Positions 18,721-28,800 of a DNA stretch of 64,000 nucleotides are shown here, in pieces. The notes beneath the pieces were generated by a model that saw only the letters and a program-made list of their open reading frames with translations, ran no database searches and was not told where the DNA came from. The translations under genes and the position numbers were made by a program. The stretch is taken from contig NZ_JAERMU010000006.1 in assembly GCF_016756775.1 (NCBI RefSeq), positions 186,001 to 250,000 of the forward strand. The letters are read 5' to 3'. The DNA comes from Dryocola clanedunensis subsp. sulfonylureivorans. GTDB lineage: Bacteria; Pseudomonadota; Gammaproteobacteria; Enterobacterales; Enterobacteriaceae. How positions within the stretch are numbered: the stretch's first letter is position 1; every line of letters begins with the position of its first letter.

Positions 18721-19978
18721 CTTTTCTCCCCGCTTCCAGCGCTTCCATTACGTGGGCTACCGTGTGGAACGACCCACACACCAGCACGGTGTCATCTGCC
18801 CCGGCAGTGGCCATTGCTGCCTGCCAGGCTTCAGCCACGCTGTCATAGACTGCGCCCGCCTGAAGATGTTCCACCAGCTGTTCTGCGGTCGCGCCGCGTG
18901 GCCCTTCCAGTGGTGCACAATACCAGCTATCGACCTGACCCGCCAAACACGCCAGCGTGCCCGCGATGTCTTTATCGTGCAACATGCCGATTACCGCCAG
19001 TACACGCCCCTGTTTTGGCAGCTGTGTCAGACGCTCTGCCAGGTAAGCGGCTGCATGAGGGTTATGCGCAACGTCCAGAATCACACGTGGGGACTGGGAG
19101 ATAATCTGGAAGCGCCCCGGTAACGTGGCCTCTTTTAACCCCTGGCGAATCGCCGTTTCGCTAACGTCCAGCCAGCTGGCCCGCAGGGCTGCAAGTGCGG
19201 TTGCCGCATTGGGCTGTGGCACCAGCGGCAGCGGCAAATCAGTAAGTTCACCCTTGCCGTCCTTAAAGCTCCAGCTTTCCGCTTCCACGCTATATGACCA
19301 GTCCACACCGCGACGCAACAGCTGCGCCCCCTTCTCCACCGCGACATCAGCAATACTTTGTGGCATATCCGGCTCACCAACAATGGCCGGTTTTTCGCCA
19401 CGGAAGACGCCGGCCTTTTCGCGCCCAATACTTTCACGATCCGGCCCGAGCCAGTCGGTATGATCAAGCGCAATACTGGTCACTACGGCCACATCAGCAT
19501 CAACAATATTGGTGGCATCCAGACGCCCCCCCAGACCAACTTCAAGGATCACCACGTCCACGTTTAGCTGTTTGAACAGCAACAGCGCCGACAGCGTGCT
19601 GTATTCGAAGTAGGTCAGTGAAGTTTCGCCGCGCGCGGCTTCTATTTCGGCAAACGCCGCCGTGTGGTATGCCTCGTCCAGCTCTTCATTCTGAATACGC
19701 ACGCGCTCGGTATAGCGCACCAGATGAGGCGAGCTGTAAACACCTACGCTGTAGCCCGCAGCCATCAACACCATTTCCAGCGTCCGGCAGGTGGTGCCTT
19801 TGCCGTTGGTGCCGGCGACGGTAAAGATGGTGGGGGCCGGTTTCAGTACGTCGAGCGCCGCCGCCACTTTCTGAACGCGGGCAAGGCCCAGCTCAATGGC
19901 CGTGGAGTGGAGATTTTCAAGATAGCAAAGCCACGTGGCCAGAGGCGACGTGGCTTGAGGAGTGTGATGTTTTTCCAT
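18710..19978 (-). CDS. folC: Dihydrofolate/folylpolyglutamate synthase FolC
   Basis: This 422-residue bifunctional Mur-ligase-family enzyme is the E. coli length from the ATG at 19978. It adds glutamate to dihydropteroate and then builds folate polyglutamates. The P-loop is VAGTNGKGTTCRTLE at about 50, and the Mg/ATP region TSIALDHTDWLG is present. It follows accD after a hairpin and overlaps dedD, part of the accD-folC-dedD cluster. Confidence 0.98.
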   Translation of the reverse strand: MEKHHTPQATSPLATWLCYLENLHSTAIELGLARVQKVAAALDVLKPAPTIFTVAGTNGKGTTCRTLEMVLMAAGYSVGVYSSPHLVRYTERVRIQNEELDEAYHTAAFAEIEAARGETSLTYFEYSTLSALLLFKQLNVDVVILEVGLGGRLDATNIVDADVAVVTSIALDHTDWLGPDRESIGREKAGVFRGEKPAIVGEPDMPQSIADVAVEKGAQLLRRGVDWSYSVEAESWSFKDGKGELTDLPLPLVPQPNAATALAALRASWLDVSETAIRQGLKEATLPGRFQIISQSPRVILDVAHNPHAAAYLAERLTQLPKQGRVLAVIGMLHDKDIAGTLACLAGQVDSWYCAPLEGPRGATAEQLVEHLQAGAVYDSVAEAWQAAMATAGADDTVLVCGSFHTVAHVMEALEAGRKGGE

Positions 19979-20000
19979 GATGCCCACGCTTCGGTTCAAG

Positions 20001-20034
20001 AAAAAAGGCAGTTCCGCGAGCGGCCCTGCCTTTA
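20001..20034 (-). terminator. accD terminator or attenuator
   Basis: On the minus strand AAAGGCAG pairs with CTGCCTTT across a GC-rich loop, followed by TTTTTT. It lies between accD and folC, so it probably allows partial read-through. Confidence 0.65.
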
Positions 20035-20041
20035 TTGACTA

Positions 20042-20962
20042 TCAGGCCTCTTGACCTTGTTCCGGCGCTGGCGGAACCACAATAGGTTCACGCGGCGCTT
20101 CCGGGTTTGGTGCCGGCAGATTCATAAATTTAGCCAGCACGCGCGCCAGCTTCAGGCGCAGCTCCGGACGACGGACGATCATGTCGATGGCGCCCTTTTC
20201 GATCAGGAATTCACTGCGCTGGAAGCCCGGCGGCAGTTTTTCACGCACGGTCTGCTCAATAACGCGAGGCCCGGCAAAGCCGATCAGCGCTTTTGGCTCG
20301 GCGATGTTCAGGTCACCCAGCATTGCAAAGCTTGCGGAGACGCCGCCCATGGTCGGGTCAGTCAGCACAGAGATGTACGGCAGACCGCGCTCCTGCATCT
20401 TCGCCAGCGCAGCGCTGGTTTTTGCCATCTGCATCAGCGACATCAGCGCTTCCTGCATACGAGCACCGCCGGAGGCGGAGAAACAGATCATCGGGCAGTT
20501 ATCTTCCAGCGCCTGTTCAACGGCACGGACAAAACGAGCCCCCACAACAGAACCCATAGAACCGCCCATGAAAGCAAATTCAAAGGCCGCCGCGACAACA
20601 GGCATCCCGTGCAGGGTACCCTTCATGACCACCAGCGCGTCTTTCTCGCCGGTCTCTTTCTGGGCGCTTGCCAGACGATCCTTATACTTTTTCGAGTCTT
20701 TGAACTTCAGCACGTCTTTCGGCTCAAGTTCGCTGCCCAGCTCCACCATGGAGTCTTCGTCTAACAGACTGTGCAGACGCTCGCGCGCCGCCATACGCAT
20801 GTGGTGATCGCACTTCGGGCAGACTTCCAGATTGCGTTCCAGCTCGGCGCGGTACAGGACCTGGCCGCAGCTGTCGCATTTCGTCCACACACCTTCAGGG
20901 ATGCTCGCCTTACGGGTGGGGGTGATGTTATTACTCTTGAGAATTCGTTCAATCCAGCTCAT
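20042..20962 (-). CDS. accD: Acetyl-CoA carboxylase carboxyltransferase beta subunit
   Basis: This 306-residue AccD forms the carboxyltransferase with AccA and makes malonyl-CoA for fatty acid synthesis. The N-terminal zinc ribbon has Cys29, Cys32, Cys48 and Cys51. The carboxyltransferase fold follows, with [19 protein letters not shown] and the [12 protein letters not shown] oxyanion region. Length is within two residues of E. coli AccD. Confidence 0.98.
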   Translation of the reverse strand: MSWIERILKSNNITPTRKASIPEGVWTKCDSCGQVLYRAELERNLEVCPKCDHHMRMAARERLHSLLDEDSMVELGSELEPKDVLKFKDSKKYKDRLASAQKETGEKDALVVMKGTLHGMPVVAAAFEFAFMGGSMGSVVGARFVRAVEQALEDNCPMICFSASGGARMQEALMSLMQMAKTSAALAKMQERGLPYISVLTDPTMGGVSASFAMLGDLNIAEPKALIGFAGPRVIEQTVREKLPPGFQRSEFLIEKGAIDMIVRRPELRLKLARVLAKFMNLPAPNPEAPREPIVVPPAPEQGQEA

Positions 20963-21099
20963 TGATGACCTTTCTGCTTGAACCTGGTCGATGCCAGTTT
21001 TTCTGTGGCGCTAACGCTGCCCCAGACCATAAATGGTGCTCATTAAAACATAACGGCCCGCGACTTTGGACAAAAAAGTGGTCGAACCGCTGTACGGAG

Positions 21100-21759
21100 T
21101 TATTTTTGCAGCCGTGCGGCGGCGCGTTTGTGGCGGATAATTTCGATGACGCCCGGCAGTACCGACAGCACGATAATCGCCACAATCAGCAACTTAAGGT
21201 TTTCCTGCACAATCGGCAAATCACCGAACAGGTAGCCCGCGTAGGTAAACAGCAGCACCCACAGCAGCGCTCCAACAACGTTATACATCGCAAAGTGGCG
21301 ATAGGACATGTGTCCCATCCCCGCGACGAACGGTGCGAAGGTTCGCACAATTGGAACGAAGCGCGCGAGGATAATCGTTTTTCCGCCGTGACGCTCGTAA
21401 AAAGCGTGAGTTTTATCGAGATAGCTGCGGCGGAAGATCTTCGAGTCAGGGTTGCTGAACAGCTTTTCGCCAAACAGCCGACCAATAGTGTAGTTTACGG
21501 CGTCGCCAACAATGGCAGCAATCACCATTAACATCACCATCACATGGACATTCAGATCGTTGGTTGGCAGCGCGGCCAGCGCACCGGCAACAAACAGAAG
21601 CGAATCGCCCGGCAGGAACGGCGTGACCACCAGCCCCGTTTCGCAGAACAGGATGAGGAAAAGTATCGCGTATACCCAGACGCCATACTCTGCGACCAGC
21701 TCAGCCAGATGCACATCAATATGCAGAATAAAATCAATAATAAAGTGGATAAATTCCAT
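21100..21759 (-). CDS. dedA: DedA-family membrane protein
   Basis: This 219-residue protein is the E. coli length. It has the family signatures [16 protein letters not shown] near residue 40, [10 protein letters not shown] near 90, and [17 protein letters not shown] near 135. DedA/SNARE-associated proteins are lipid transporters or scramblases needed for envelope homeostasis and proton motive force. It lies between accD and truA on the same strand. Confidence 0.97.
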   Translation of the reverse strand: MEFIHFIIDFILHIDVHLAELVAEYGVWVYAILFLILFCETGLVVTPFLPGDSLLFVAGALAALPTNDLNVHVMVMLMVIAAIVGDAVNYTIGRLFGEKLFSNPDSKIFRRSYLDKTHAFYERHGGKTIILARFVPIVRTFAPFVAGMGHMSYRHFAMYNVVGALLWVLLFTYAGYLFGDLPIVQENLKLLIVAIIVLSVLPGVIEIIRHKRAAARLQK

Positions 21760-21791
21760 CGTGACTTACCTTTACGACTGCTATGACTGCA

Positions 21792-22607
21792 TCAGTCCGC
21801 TAAAAACAGAGGCCCCATCCGGGGAGTAGGTAACGCAAAATGTTCTGGATAATCTACCGACACCAGGTATAGCCCTTCCGCTTTGCCGGTGGCCGCAGCG
21901 AGCTTACGATCTTTCGCCACCAGTAGCTCTGCCATCCAGTTTTCAGCCTGGTTACCGCAGCCGATCTCCATCAGACTGCCGACAATGTTACGCACCATAT
22001 GATGCACAAAGGCGTTGGCCTTGATATCCACCACCACGTAAGAGCCATAGCGGGTGACGGTGATGTGCATCAGGTTGCGCCACGGAGTGCGTGACTGGCA
22101 CTGCACCGCGCGGAACGAGGTAAAATCGTTCTCGCCCAGCAGGCACTGCGCAGCACGATGCATCAGGTCGGCGTCAAGGGGGTGATAAAAATGCGTCACC
22201 CCCTGCCCCATCACCGCCGGGCGCAGCCGCTCGTTATAAATAACATAACGGTAGCGGCGCGCCGTGGCGCTGAATCGGGCGTGAAAATCGTCGGGCACAG
22301 CTTTAACCCAACGCACCGCGATGTCTCCAGGCAAATTCGCATTTACGCCCAGCGTCCAGGCCGCATCTTTCCTGTCCATGGTCGTTTCGAAGTGCACAAC
22401 CTGACCTGTAGCGTGTACGCCCGCGTCGGTGCGTCCGGCGCAGAACACGTTGATCGGCTCGTTGGCGACTTTTGTCAGCGCCTTTTCCAGCTTCTCCTGC
22501 ACGCTGCGCACTTCGTTCTGGCGCTGCCAGCCGTAATATTTACTGCCGTCGTACTCAATACCGAGCGCAATCTTGCGCTTCGGGCTTTCAACCAACTCGC
22601 CGGACAT
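21792..22607 (-). CDS. truA: tRNA pseudouridine(38-40) synthase TruA
   Basis: This 271-residue TruA has catalytic Asp61 in [11 protein letters not shown] and the conserved RRYRYVIYN and [10 protein letters not shown] segments. It converts U38-U40 in tRNA anticodon arms to pseudouridine. The ATG shares a base with the usg stop (TAATG), so translation is coupled. Confidence 0.98.
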   Translation of the reverse strand: MSGELVESPKRKIALGIEYDGSKYYGWQRQNEVRSVQEKLEKALTKVANEPINVFCAGRTDAGVHATGQVVHFETTMDRKDAAWTLGVNANLPGDIAVRWVKAVPDDFHARFSATARRYRYVIYNERLRPAVMGQGVTHFYHPLDADLMHRAAQCLLGENDFTSFRAVQCQSRTPWRNLMHITVTRYGSYVVVDIKANAFVHHMVRNIVGSLMEIGCGNQAENWMAELLVAKDRKLAAATGKAEGLYLVSVDYPEHFALPTPRMGPLFLAD

Positions 22608-23620
22608 TAGTACATGTACTCCTGCACTAATTTTTCAGCCGTTTTCACCGCCATCAGCGCGCCGCCAAAGCGAACGTTGTCCGCAACGGACCAGAACTGG
22701 ATCTGCTCAGGCATGCCGTAGTCGTTGTGTACGCAGCCAATGGAGAGATGCGCACTGCCGGAAGCATCAGAAACCTGAGTCGGATAGTCGCCCTCTTCGG
22801 ACAGCTCCAGGTCGGCAACCTGGCCAAACGCATCGCGTGCTTCTTCTGCGGCCAGCGGACGCATGGCTTCAAAATTCACCATTTGCGCATGCCCGTAGAA
22901 GATAGGAGCCTGCACGTAGCTGACGGAGATCGGCAGGTTCTCATCCTGAAGAATTTTGCGAACTTCATTCACCAGGCGGCGCTCTTCGCGAACGCTGCCT
23001 TCCGCATCCGGCACCAGCGGCAGCATGTTGAACGCCAGCTGGCGGCCAAACAGATCGTTCTCTTCAATTGGCAAACCGTTTAGCAGGCGCGCGCTCTGTC
23101 CCGCCAAAGCGTCAACGGCAACTTTTCCACGTGCGGAAGCGGCCAGCAGGTTAGTTACCTGGATACGTGACAAACCACCCTGTTCGATCAGCGGTTTTAA
23201 CGCTGTCAGCAGCTGGCTGGTCAGGCTGTCTGCAACCGCCACAAGATTACGATTACGGTATTCATCAAGCACGAACGGGTTCACGTCCGGCACCACCAGC
23301 GGCACATCCGGTTCGAGGGCGAACAGGCCGCTGGAGTCAATCACCAGGCAGCCCGCGTTGGTTGCTTCATCAACATACTGCGCGGAAGCTTCAGCGCCTG
23401 CGACGAAGAAGGCAAGTTGCACCTGAGTCCAGTCAAACTCGGCGACGTCCTGCACCATTACCGTTTTACCTTCAAAACGCAGATTTTCCCCGGCGCTTTC
23501 GCTACGGGCCAGGGCATACAGCTCACTAACCGGGAACTGGCGTTCAGCGAGCAGCTCAAAAACAGCTGCGCCAACGGCACCCGTGGCACCTAAAACGGCA
23601 ATATTCCAGCCTTCAGACAT
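22607..23620 (-). CDS. usg: USG-1, aspartate-semialdehyde dehydrogenase-like protein
   Basis: This 337-residue Rossmann protein is related to Asd (GATGAVG at 11-17). At the place of the Asd catalytic motif NCxT it has Asp131-Ser132-Leu-Thr, so the active-site cysteine is replaced by serine, as in E. coli Usg. It therefore should not be a functional Asd; its role is unknown. The stop overlaps the truA start by one base, and pdxB lies 67 bp upstream beyond a hairpin. Confidence 0.94.
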   Translation of the reverse strand: MSEGWNIAVLGATGAVGAAVFELLAERQFPVSELYALARSESAGENLRFEGKTVMVQDVAEFDWTQVQLAFFVAGAEASAQYVDEATNAGCLVIDSSGLFALEPDVPLVVPDVNPFVLDEYRNRNLVAVADSLTSQLLTALKPLIEQGGLSRIQVTNLLAASARGKVAVDALAGQSARLLNGLPIEENDLFGRQLAFNMLPLVPDAEGSVREERRLVNEVRKILQDENLPISVSYVQAPIFYGHAQMVNFEAMRPLAAEEARDAFGQVADLELSEEGDYPTQVSDASGSAHLSIGCVHNDYGMPEQIQFWSVADNVRFGGALMAVKTAEKLVQEYMY

Positions 23621-23650
23621 GTTGGTTTACTCCAGACTTATAAAACAGCA

Positions 23651-23674
23651 TCCCACCGGAGATGGCCGGTGGGA
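23651..23674 (-). terminator. Hairpin between pdxB and usg
   Basis: A 9-bp stem TCCCACCGG/CCGGTGGGA with a 6-nt loop, followed on the minus strand by TGCTGTTTTA. It probably attenuates transcription from pdxB into usg-truA. Confidence 0.5.
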
Positions 23675-23687
23675 CAAAAGAATTGGC

Positions 23688-24824
23688 TTAACGAGCGGTG
23701 TGAAAGACCGCGCTGAAGCCCAGTTTTTGCAGTGTTTGTGCCGCAGGTTCATCGTCACACTGAATAAAGAGTGACGACCATTCGCGGCGCTCTAAATAGT
23801 TTTTACGCAGCTTGTCGAATTCACCCGGCACAGCCGCGACTTTTCGCAGCGGCGCGTCATCGCGGCGCACATCATACACCAGATGAACCAGTCTTTTGAG
23901 TGTGGCTTGATCGAGCGGGCCGTGGAGCGTTATGCGGCCAAATTCCGGTGCCGGGAGCAGCGTATCCAGCGCGACCTGCTGCTGCTTGCCGATAAACTTG
24001 CTGAAGGCTTCAAACACCTGAGTCGTGCCTCGAGCTTTACCTTCCAGCGTGTAGCCTGCGATATGCGGCGTACCGATATCCACGAGATTCAGCAGATCGA
24101 CATTCAGTTCCGGTTCCGGCTCCCAGACGTCCAGCACCACGCTGAGATCCTGCCCGCGTTGCAGACATTTCAGCAGCGCTGCGTTATCCACCACCGGGCC
24201 GCGACAAGCGTTGATCAGGATGGTGCCCGGCTTAAGGGCAGCAAGCAGCGTTTCATCAGCCAGGTGCAAAGATTTATACGGCCCGTCTTTAAACAGGGGC
24301 GTATGGAACGTCAGCACGTCGGCTTCGCGCACTAATGTGTCCAGCGGCTGGAAATTGCCTTCGTCGCCACGCTCAGCGCGAGGGGGATCGCAAAGCAGCG
24401 TGCGTACGCCATAGGCTTCCAGGCGAGCCTGTAAACGAGAACCCACGTTGCCCACGCCCACAATGCCGACCGTGCGGTCAGCCAGGGCAAAACCGTCGCG
24501 CTCAGCGAGCATCAGCAGCGAGGAGAAAACATACTCCACTACGGCAATGGCGTTACAGCCGGGTGCCGCAGAGAAAGCGATACCCGCGCGTTCCAGATAC
24601 GCATCATCAACATGATCCGTCCCCGCCGTGGCGGTACCCACAAATTTGACAGATTTTCCGTCGAGCAAGTCAGCGTTCACTTTGGTGACGGAACGCACCA
24701 TTAAAGCGTCAGCATCGGCCAGTTCGGAAACGGGAATGGGACGGCCCGGCACGGTGGTTACATCGCCCAGGCGACTAAACAATTCGCGGGCATAGGGCAT
24801 ATTTTCATCAACGAGAATTTTCAC
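23688..24824 (-). CDS. pdxB: Erythronate-4-phosphate dehydrogenase PdxB
   Basis: This 378-residue D-isomer-specific 2-hydroxyacid dehydrogenase carries out the second step of the DXP-dependent pyridoxal phosphate route. The NAD motif [12 protein letters not shown] lies near 118-130. Catalytic Arg, Glu and His lie in [17 protein letters not shown] and TPHIAGYT. The C-terminal dimerisation domain is complete. It is divergent from flk. Confidence 0.98.
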   Translation of the reverse strand: MKILVDENMPYARELFSRLGDVTTVPGRPIPVSELADADALMVRSVTKVNADLLDGKSVKFVGTATAGTDHVDDAYLERAGIAFSAAPGCNAIAVVEYVFSSLLMLAERDGFALADRTVGIVGVGNVGSRLQARLEAYGVRTLLCDPPRAERGDEGNFQPLDTLVREADVLTFHTPLFKDGPYKSLHLADETLLAALKPGTILINACRGPVVDNAALLKCLQRGQDLSVVLDVWEPEPELNVDLLNLVDIGTPHIAGYTLEGKARGTTQVFEAFSKFIGKQQQVALDTLLPAPEFGRITLHGPLDQATLKRLVHLVYDVRRDDAPLRKVAAVPGEFDKLRKNYLERREWSSLFIQCDDEPAAQTLQKLGFSAVFHTAR

Positions 24825-24948
24825 GTTCGCTACCTGTTTGTTAATCGTCGAGATTAAGCCCGATAGTGTGCCATAATCTGGCCTCCGGGCATAACGAACT
24901 ACCTTGTAATGTTTTGTCGTTTTTCAGGTGAGATAAGGATCTAAAGCT

Positions 24949-25956
24949 ATGCAGCCTATTCAGGGAGCCACGCCGCGCCCTCCGGGGGAACCCGCCCCTG
25001 CGCCATCCGTTGCTGGTGAGCAACCGCTCTCTTCCGTGCAGCGTACCGTACTGGAACGCCTGATCACACGTATCGTGGCCCTCAGCCAGCAGCAGAGCGC
25101 TGAACTATGGGCTGGCGTGAAGCACGATCTCGGCCTGAAGAACGAGGCCCCGCTGCTGTCGCGCCATTTTCCCGCGGCGGAACAAAACCTGAACCAGCGT
25201 CTGACCAGCGTGCAGACAACGCATGCCACACGTCAGATAGTCCATGAACTGAGCGAACTCCTGCCGCAGGGCAATAACCGCCAGGCCGTCAGCGACTATA
25301 TCCGCCAGCAGTTTGGCCAGACGGCGCTGAGTCAGCTCACGCCGCAGCAGTTAAAAACCGTGCTCACGCTGCTGCAAAATAACCAGCTGGCGATTCCCCA
25401 GCCGCAGCAACGTCAGGCAACGGATCGTCCACTGCTGCCCGCCGAGCACAGCACTCTGAATCAGCAGGTCGCGAAGCTCACCGCCACAACCGGCGAGTCC
25501 GGCAAGCAGATCTGGCAGTCGATGCTGGAGCTAAGCGGCGTGAAAAGCGGCGAGCTGATCCCGGCCAGGCACTTTACGTTACTGACCACCTGGCTTCAGG
25601 CACGTATCTCACTGAGTCAGCATAGCTCACCTACTTTGCATACGATTCAGGCGGCGCTAAAACAGCCGCTGGAAGCAGACGAGTGGAAAGAGATGACCGA
25701 CTATTCCCAGCAGCGTTTCCAGGCAACTCCGCAGGCGGTGCTGACCACCGCACAGGTGCAGGACATCCTCAACCAGGTCTTCCTGAAGCGCGCAGAGAAA
25801 CAGCACGTTGGGCCAATAGAGACCCGCGATATCCAGCCGATTTACAACCCGTTCATCGCGCCGTTTATTGAACCGTTTAAGGCTGTCTCAGCACGGCCAG
25901 GGCTGGCATTTATCGCGCTGATTATCGTGATGCTGCTGATTTGGATGGTGGTGTAG
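24949..25956 (+). CDS. flk: Flagellar regulator Flk
   Basis: This 335-residue protein has a Gln/Pro-rich cytoplasmic region and one C-terminal membrane anchor (LAFIALIIVMLLIWMVV). Flk couples flagellar ring assembly to FlgM export in Salmonella and E. coli. Location between pdxB and yfcJ and a tail-anchored topology support the call. Its presence suggests a motile lineage, though no flagellar genes are in the window. Confidence 0.92.
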   Translation: MQPIQGATPRPPGEPAPAPSVAGEQPLSSVQRTVLERLITRIVALSQQQSAELWAGVKHDLGLKNEAPLLSRHFPAAEQNLNQRLTSVQTTHATRQIVHELSELLPQGNNRQAVSDYIRQQFGQTALSQLTPQQLKTVLTLLQNNQLAIPQPQQRQATDRPLLPAEHSTLNQQVAKLTATTGESGKQIWQSMLELSGVKSGELIPARHFTLLTTWLQARISLSQHSSPTLHTIQAALKQPLEADEWKEMTDYSQQRFQATPQAVLTTAQVQDILNQVFLKRAEKQHVGPIETRDIQPIYNPFIAPFIEPFKAVSARPGLAFIALIIVMLLIWMVV

Positions 25957-25969
25957 CTCAACTTCATTT

Positions 25970-25999
25970 GGTGGATGACGCTGCGCTTATCCACCCTAC
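25970..25999. repeat. REP element between flk and yfcJ
   Basis: Sequence GGTGGATGACGCTGCGC...TATCCACCCTAC, an imperfect palindrome lying between the convergent stop codons. Confidence 0.75.
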
Positions 26000-26019
26000 G
26001 AACAGCCACCCGGCAATGG

Positions 26020-27201
26020 CTATCTGCGGAATGCGAGCAGCGTCACTACAATCCCCACTACCGCCGAAATCGCGCCGGCCAGGAACACCGATGGATAACC
26101 TAATGAGGTTGCCAGCAGGCCTGTCAGCGGCGCGGTAACACCGTATGAGATATCCTGGAACGCGGCGTAGCCGCCCAGCGCCGTGCCGCGAACCTGGGCC
26201 GGTACTCGCTTAACCACCTCAACGCCCAGCGCCGGGAAGATTAGCGAACAGCCGCTGCCGGTTAGCGCCGCGCCCAGCAGCGCAACCCAGGCGACCGGTG
26301 CCTGCCACAGCAGCAGTAAACCAACCGTTTCAATGACCAGCGAAACCAGCGCCACCCGCACGCCGCCGAAGCGGTCAGGCATCCAGCCGAACAGCACGCG
26401 CATCAGCACAAACGCCCCGCCAAATGCGGTCAGCGTAAACCCTGCCCACGCCCATCCTTTTGAAACAAAGTAGAGCGAAACAAAAGTCCCTATTACCGCA
26501 AAGCCCACGCCCTGCAGCGCCAGCCCGAGGCCCGGCTTCCAGATAAGCCCAATCACCGTCAGCATCGACGGGCGATCGCCTTTATGCGCAGGCACGGCAT
26601 GCACGCGTCCGTTGAACAGCCACCCAAGCAGCGGTAAAACGATGGTGGAGATGCCCAGCGCGATGAAGCCCCACTGGCTGTTGAGCATCAGTCCCAGCGG
26701 CGCACCGGCCGCCAGCGCGCCGTAGATAGCCATGCCGTTCCACGACATCACCTTGCCGGAACGCGCCGGACCGACCAGCCCCATGCCCCACGTCAGCGTG
26801 CCGGTCAGCAGCTGGCTTTCACCAAAGCCGAGGATCAGACGCCCGACGACGAGTATCCCAAACTTGATGGTGTTATCCACCGGCAGCAGCGCCGCCAGCA
26901 GGTAGGCTACGCCCGCCAGCGCGCAGGCAAACATGCCCTGTAGCGCGGTGCGTTTTGCGCCCTGCTGATCGGCCAGGCGCCCCGCATAACCGCGCGTCAG
27001 CACCGTTGCCAGGAACTGAATACCCACGGCGACGCCCACCATCAGATTGCCGTAGCCCAGCTGATGGTGGACAAACAGCGGAATGACGGGCAGCGGCAGG
27101 CCGACTGTCATGTAGGTCAGGAAAACGGCAAAGGCAATTTTAAACAGGGATTTATCCGCCGACTTCGGCTTCTTAAAATGAGAATCAATCGTTGCAGACA
27201 T
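26020..27201 (-). CDS. yfcJ: MFS transporter YfcJ
   Basis: This 393-residue major facilitator has twelve predicted helices. The loop 2-3 motif A is represented by [15 protein letters not shown] near 72-85. It matches E. coli YfcJ in length and position next to fabB. The physiological substrate is not established. Confidence 0.93.
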   Translation of the reverse strand: MSATIDSHFKKPKSADKSLFKIAFAVFLTYMTVGLPLPVIPLFVHHQLGYGNLMVGVAVGIQFLATVLTRGYAGRLADQQGAKRTALQGMFACALAGVAYLLAALLPVDNTIKFGILVVGRLILGFGESQLLTGTLTWGMGLVGPARSGKVMSWNGMAIYGALAAGAPLGLMLNSQWGFIALGISTIVLPLLGWLFNGRVHAVPAHKGDRPSMLTVIGLIWKPGLGLALQGVGFAVIGTFVSLYFVSKGWAWAGFTLTAFGGAFVLMRVLFGWMPDRFGGVRVALVSLVIETVGLLLLWQAPVAWVALLGAALTGSGCSLIFPALGVEVVKRVPAQVRGTALGGYAAFQDISYGVTAPLTGLLATSLGYPSVFLAGAISAVVGIVVTLLAFRR

Positions 27202-27375
27202 GCTGCTTACTCCATTGACAGCAGAGTAAGGCGGGGAATTCGCCGCGCCTCTCTATCTGACAGGTCAGATTAAAGGTGCGTTGGATGACGTTAAACGCTT
27301 ACGCATTATCATTTTGATAATGTTGAGGTCGGCATAGTGCCTTTAATCCCCCGGCGCGTCAACTTGTGTAAAGGC

Positions 27376-27404
27376 AAAAAAACGGGGCGCCAGAGGCACC
27401 CCGC
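27376..27404 (-). terminator. fabB terminator
   Basis: On the minus strand a GCGGGGTGCC/GGCGCCCCG stem is followed by TTTTTTT, a textbook intrinsic terminator 20 bp past the fabB stop. Confidence 0.85.
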
Positions 27405-27423
27405 TTACATGCTTAAGCGTTTG

Positions 27424-28644
27424 TTATGCGTCGATTTTACGCATCACCAGCGTGGCGTTGGTGCCACCGAAGCCGAAGCTGTTAGACATCACAGTATTCA
27501 GTTTCTTCTCTGTCGCTTCGGTCACGATGTTCAGGCCAACGGCCTTCTCGTCCAGCTGTTCAATGTTGATGCTTGGGGCGATAAAGCCGTGTTCGAGCAT
27601 CAGCAGAGAGTAGATCGCTTCCTGTACGCCTGCGGCACCCAGAGAGTGGCCGGTCATCGCTTTGGTTGCGGACATAGACGGAGAGTTATCGCCGAAGACT
27701 TCACGAATTGCGCCCAGTTCTTTCACATCGCCAACCGGCGTGGAGGTCCCGTGGGTGTTCAGGTAGTCAATCGGGGTGTCAACGCCGTGCATTGCCATCT
27801 TCATGCAGCGCACTGCGCCTTCGCCTGATGGAGCAACCATGTCTGCGCCGTCGGACGTTGCGCCGTAGCCAACGATTTCAGCGTAGATGTGTGCGCCACG
27901 TGCCAGAGCGTGCTCCAGCTCTTCGACCACCACCATGCCGCCGCCGCCTGCGATAACAAAACCGTCACGGTCTGCATCATAAGTACGGGAAGCCTTGGTT
28001 GGGTCTTCGTTGTATTTGGTGGACAGCGCGCCCATGGCGTCAAACTCACAGGCCATTTCCCAGCACAGCTCTTCGCCGCCGCCGGCAAACACGATGTCCT
28101 GTTTGCCCAGCTGGATCTGCTCAACAGCGTTACCGATACAGTGTGCAGAAGTCGCACACGCGGAGCTGATGGAGTAGTTCACACCGTGAATTTTGAAAGG
28201 TGTTGCGAGGCAGGCAGAAACGCCGGAGCCCATCGCTTTAGTCACCACATAAGGCCCTACCGCTTTCAGGCCGCGCGGGCTACGCATTGCGTCAGCACCG
28301 AACACCTGGTAGCGAGGGGAGCCGCCGCCGGAACCTGCAATCAGGCCGACACGCGGGTTATTCTGATAAGCTTCATCGCTGAGACCGGCGTCCTGAATAG
28401 CCTGTTCCATGGACAGGTAAGCGTAGATGGATGCATCGCTCATGAAACGCACAATTTTGCGATCGATGAGACCGGTGGTGTCCAGCTTGACGTTACCCCA
28501 CACGTGGCTACGCATGCCGGAGTCTTTCAACTCCTGAGAGAAGGTGATCCCTGAGCGTCCTTCACGCAGAGATGCCAGGACTTCCTGCTGGTTATTACCA
28601 ATGCTGGAAACGATGCCCAGGCCAGTAATCACTGCACGTTTCAT
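27424..28644 (-). CDS. fabB: Beta-ketoacyl-ACP synthase I FabB
   Basis: This 406-residue condensing enzyme is the E. coli length. The nucleophile is Cys163 (SSACATSAH); the two active-site histidines lie in [11 protein letters not shown] and [12 protein letters not shown]. It elongates acyl-ACPs and is required for unsaturated fatty acids. Upstream are a FabR palindrome and a FadR-like site, in line with its known dual control. Confidence 0.99.
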   Translation of the reverse strand: MKRAVITGLGIVSSIGNNQQEVLASLREGRSGITFSQELKDSGMRSHVWGNVKLDTTGLIDRKIVRFMSDASIYAYLSMEQAIQDAGLSDEAYQNNPRVGLIAGSGGGSPRYQVFGADAMRSPRGLKAVGPYVVTKAMGSGVSACLATPFKIHGVNYSISSACATSAHCIGNAVEQIQLGKQDIVFAGGGEELCWEMACEFDAMGALSTKYNEDPTKASRTYDADRDGFVIAGGGGMVVVEELEHALARGAHIYAEIVGYGATSDGADMVAPSGEGAVRCMKMAMHGVDTPIDYLNTHGTSTPVGDVKELGAIREVFGDNSPSMSATKAMTGHSLGAAGVQEAIYSLLMLEHGFIAPSINIEQLDEKAVGLNIVTEATEKKLNTVMSNSFGFGGTNATLVMRKIDA

Positions 28645-28689
28645 TCAATACCTCTTCCACTGCACTATTAGGATTTCGACTGGCACAAT

Positions 28690-28723
28690 AGCGTACACTT
28701 GTACGCCGAACAAGTCCGATCAG
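28690..28723. promoter_or_regulatory. FabR and FadR sites of fabB
   Basis: GCGTACA-CT-TGTACGC at 28691-28706 is a perfect inverted repeat identical in type to the FabR operator. Next to it, minus-strand CTGATCGGACTTGTT (28709-28723) fits the FadR consensus CTGGTCNGACCTGTT with two changes. Both are placed 47-79 bp upstream of fabB, where E. coli has its FabR repression and FadR activation sites. Confidence 0.8.
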
Positions 28724-28800
28724 CGAAATCGGCCCGAAATTTGCGCCGCTTCGCACACATCGTTATGATCCTTTCACAGCCTGCCAGACGAGTAACTTAC

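Noticed and set aside
22607-23620. Calling usg an aspartate-semialdehyde dehydrogenase
   Set aside because: The catalytic cysteine is replaced by serine and the gene order is that of usg-truA.
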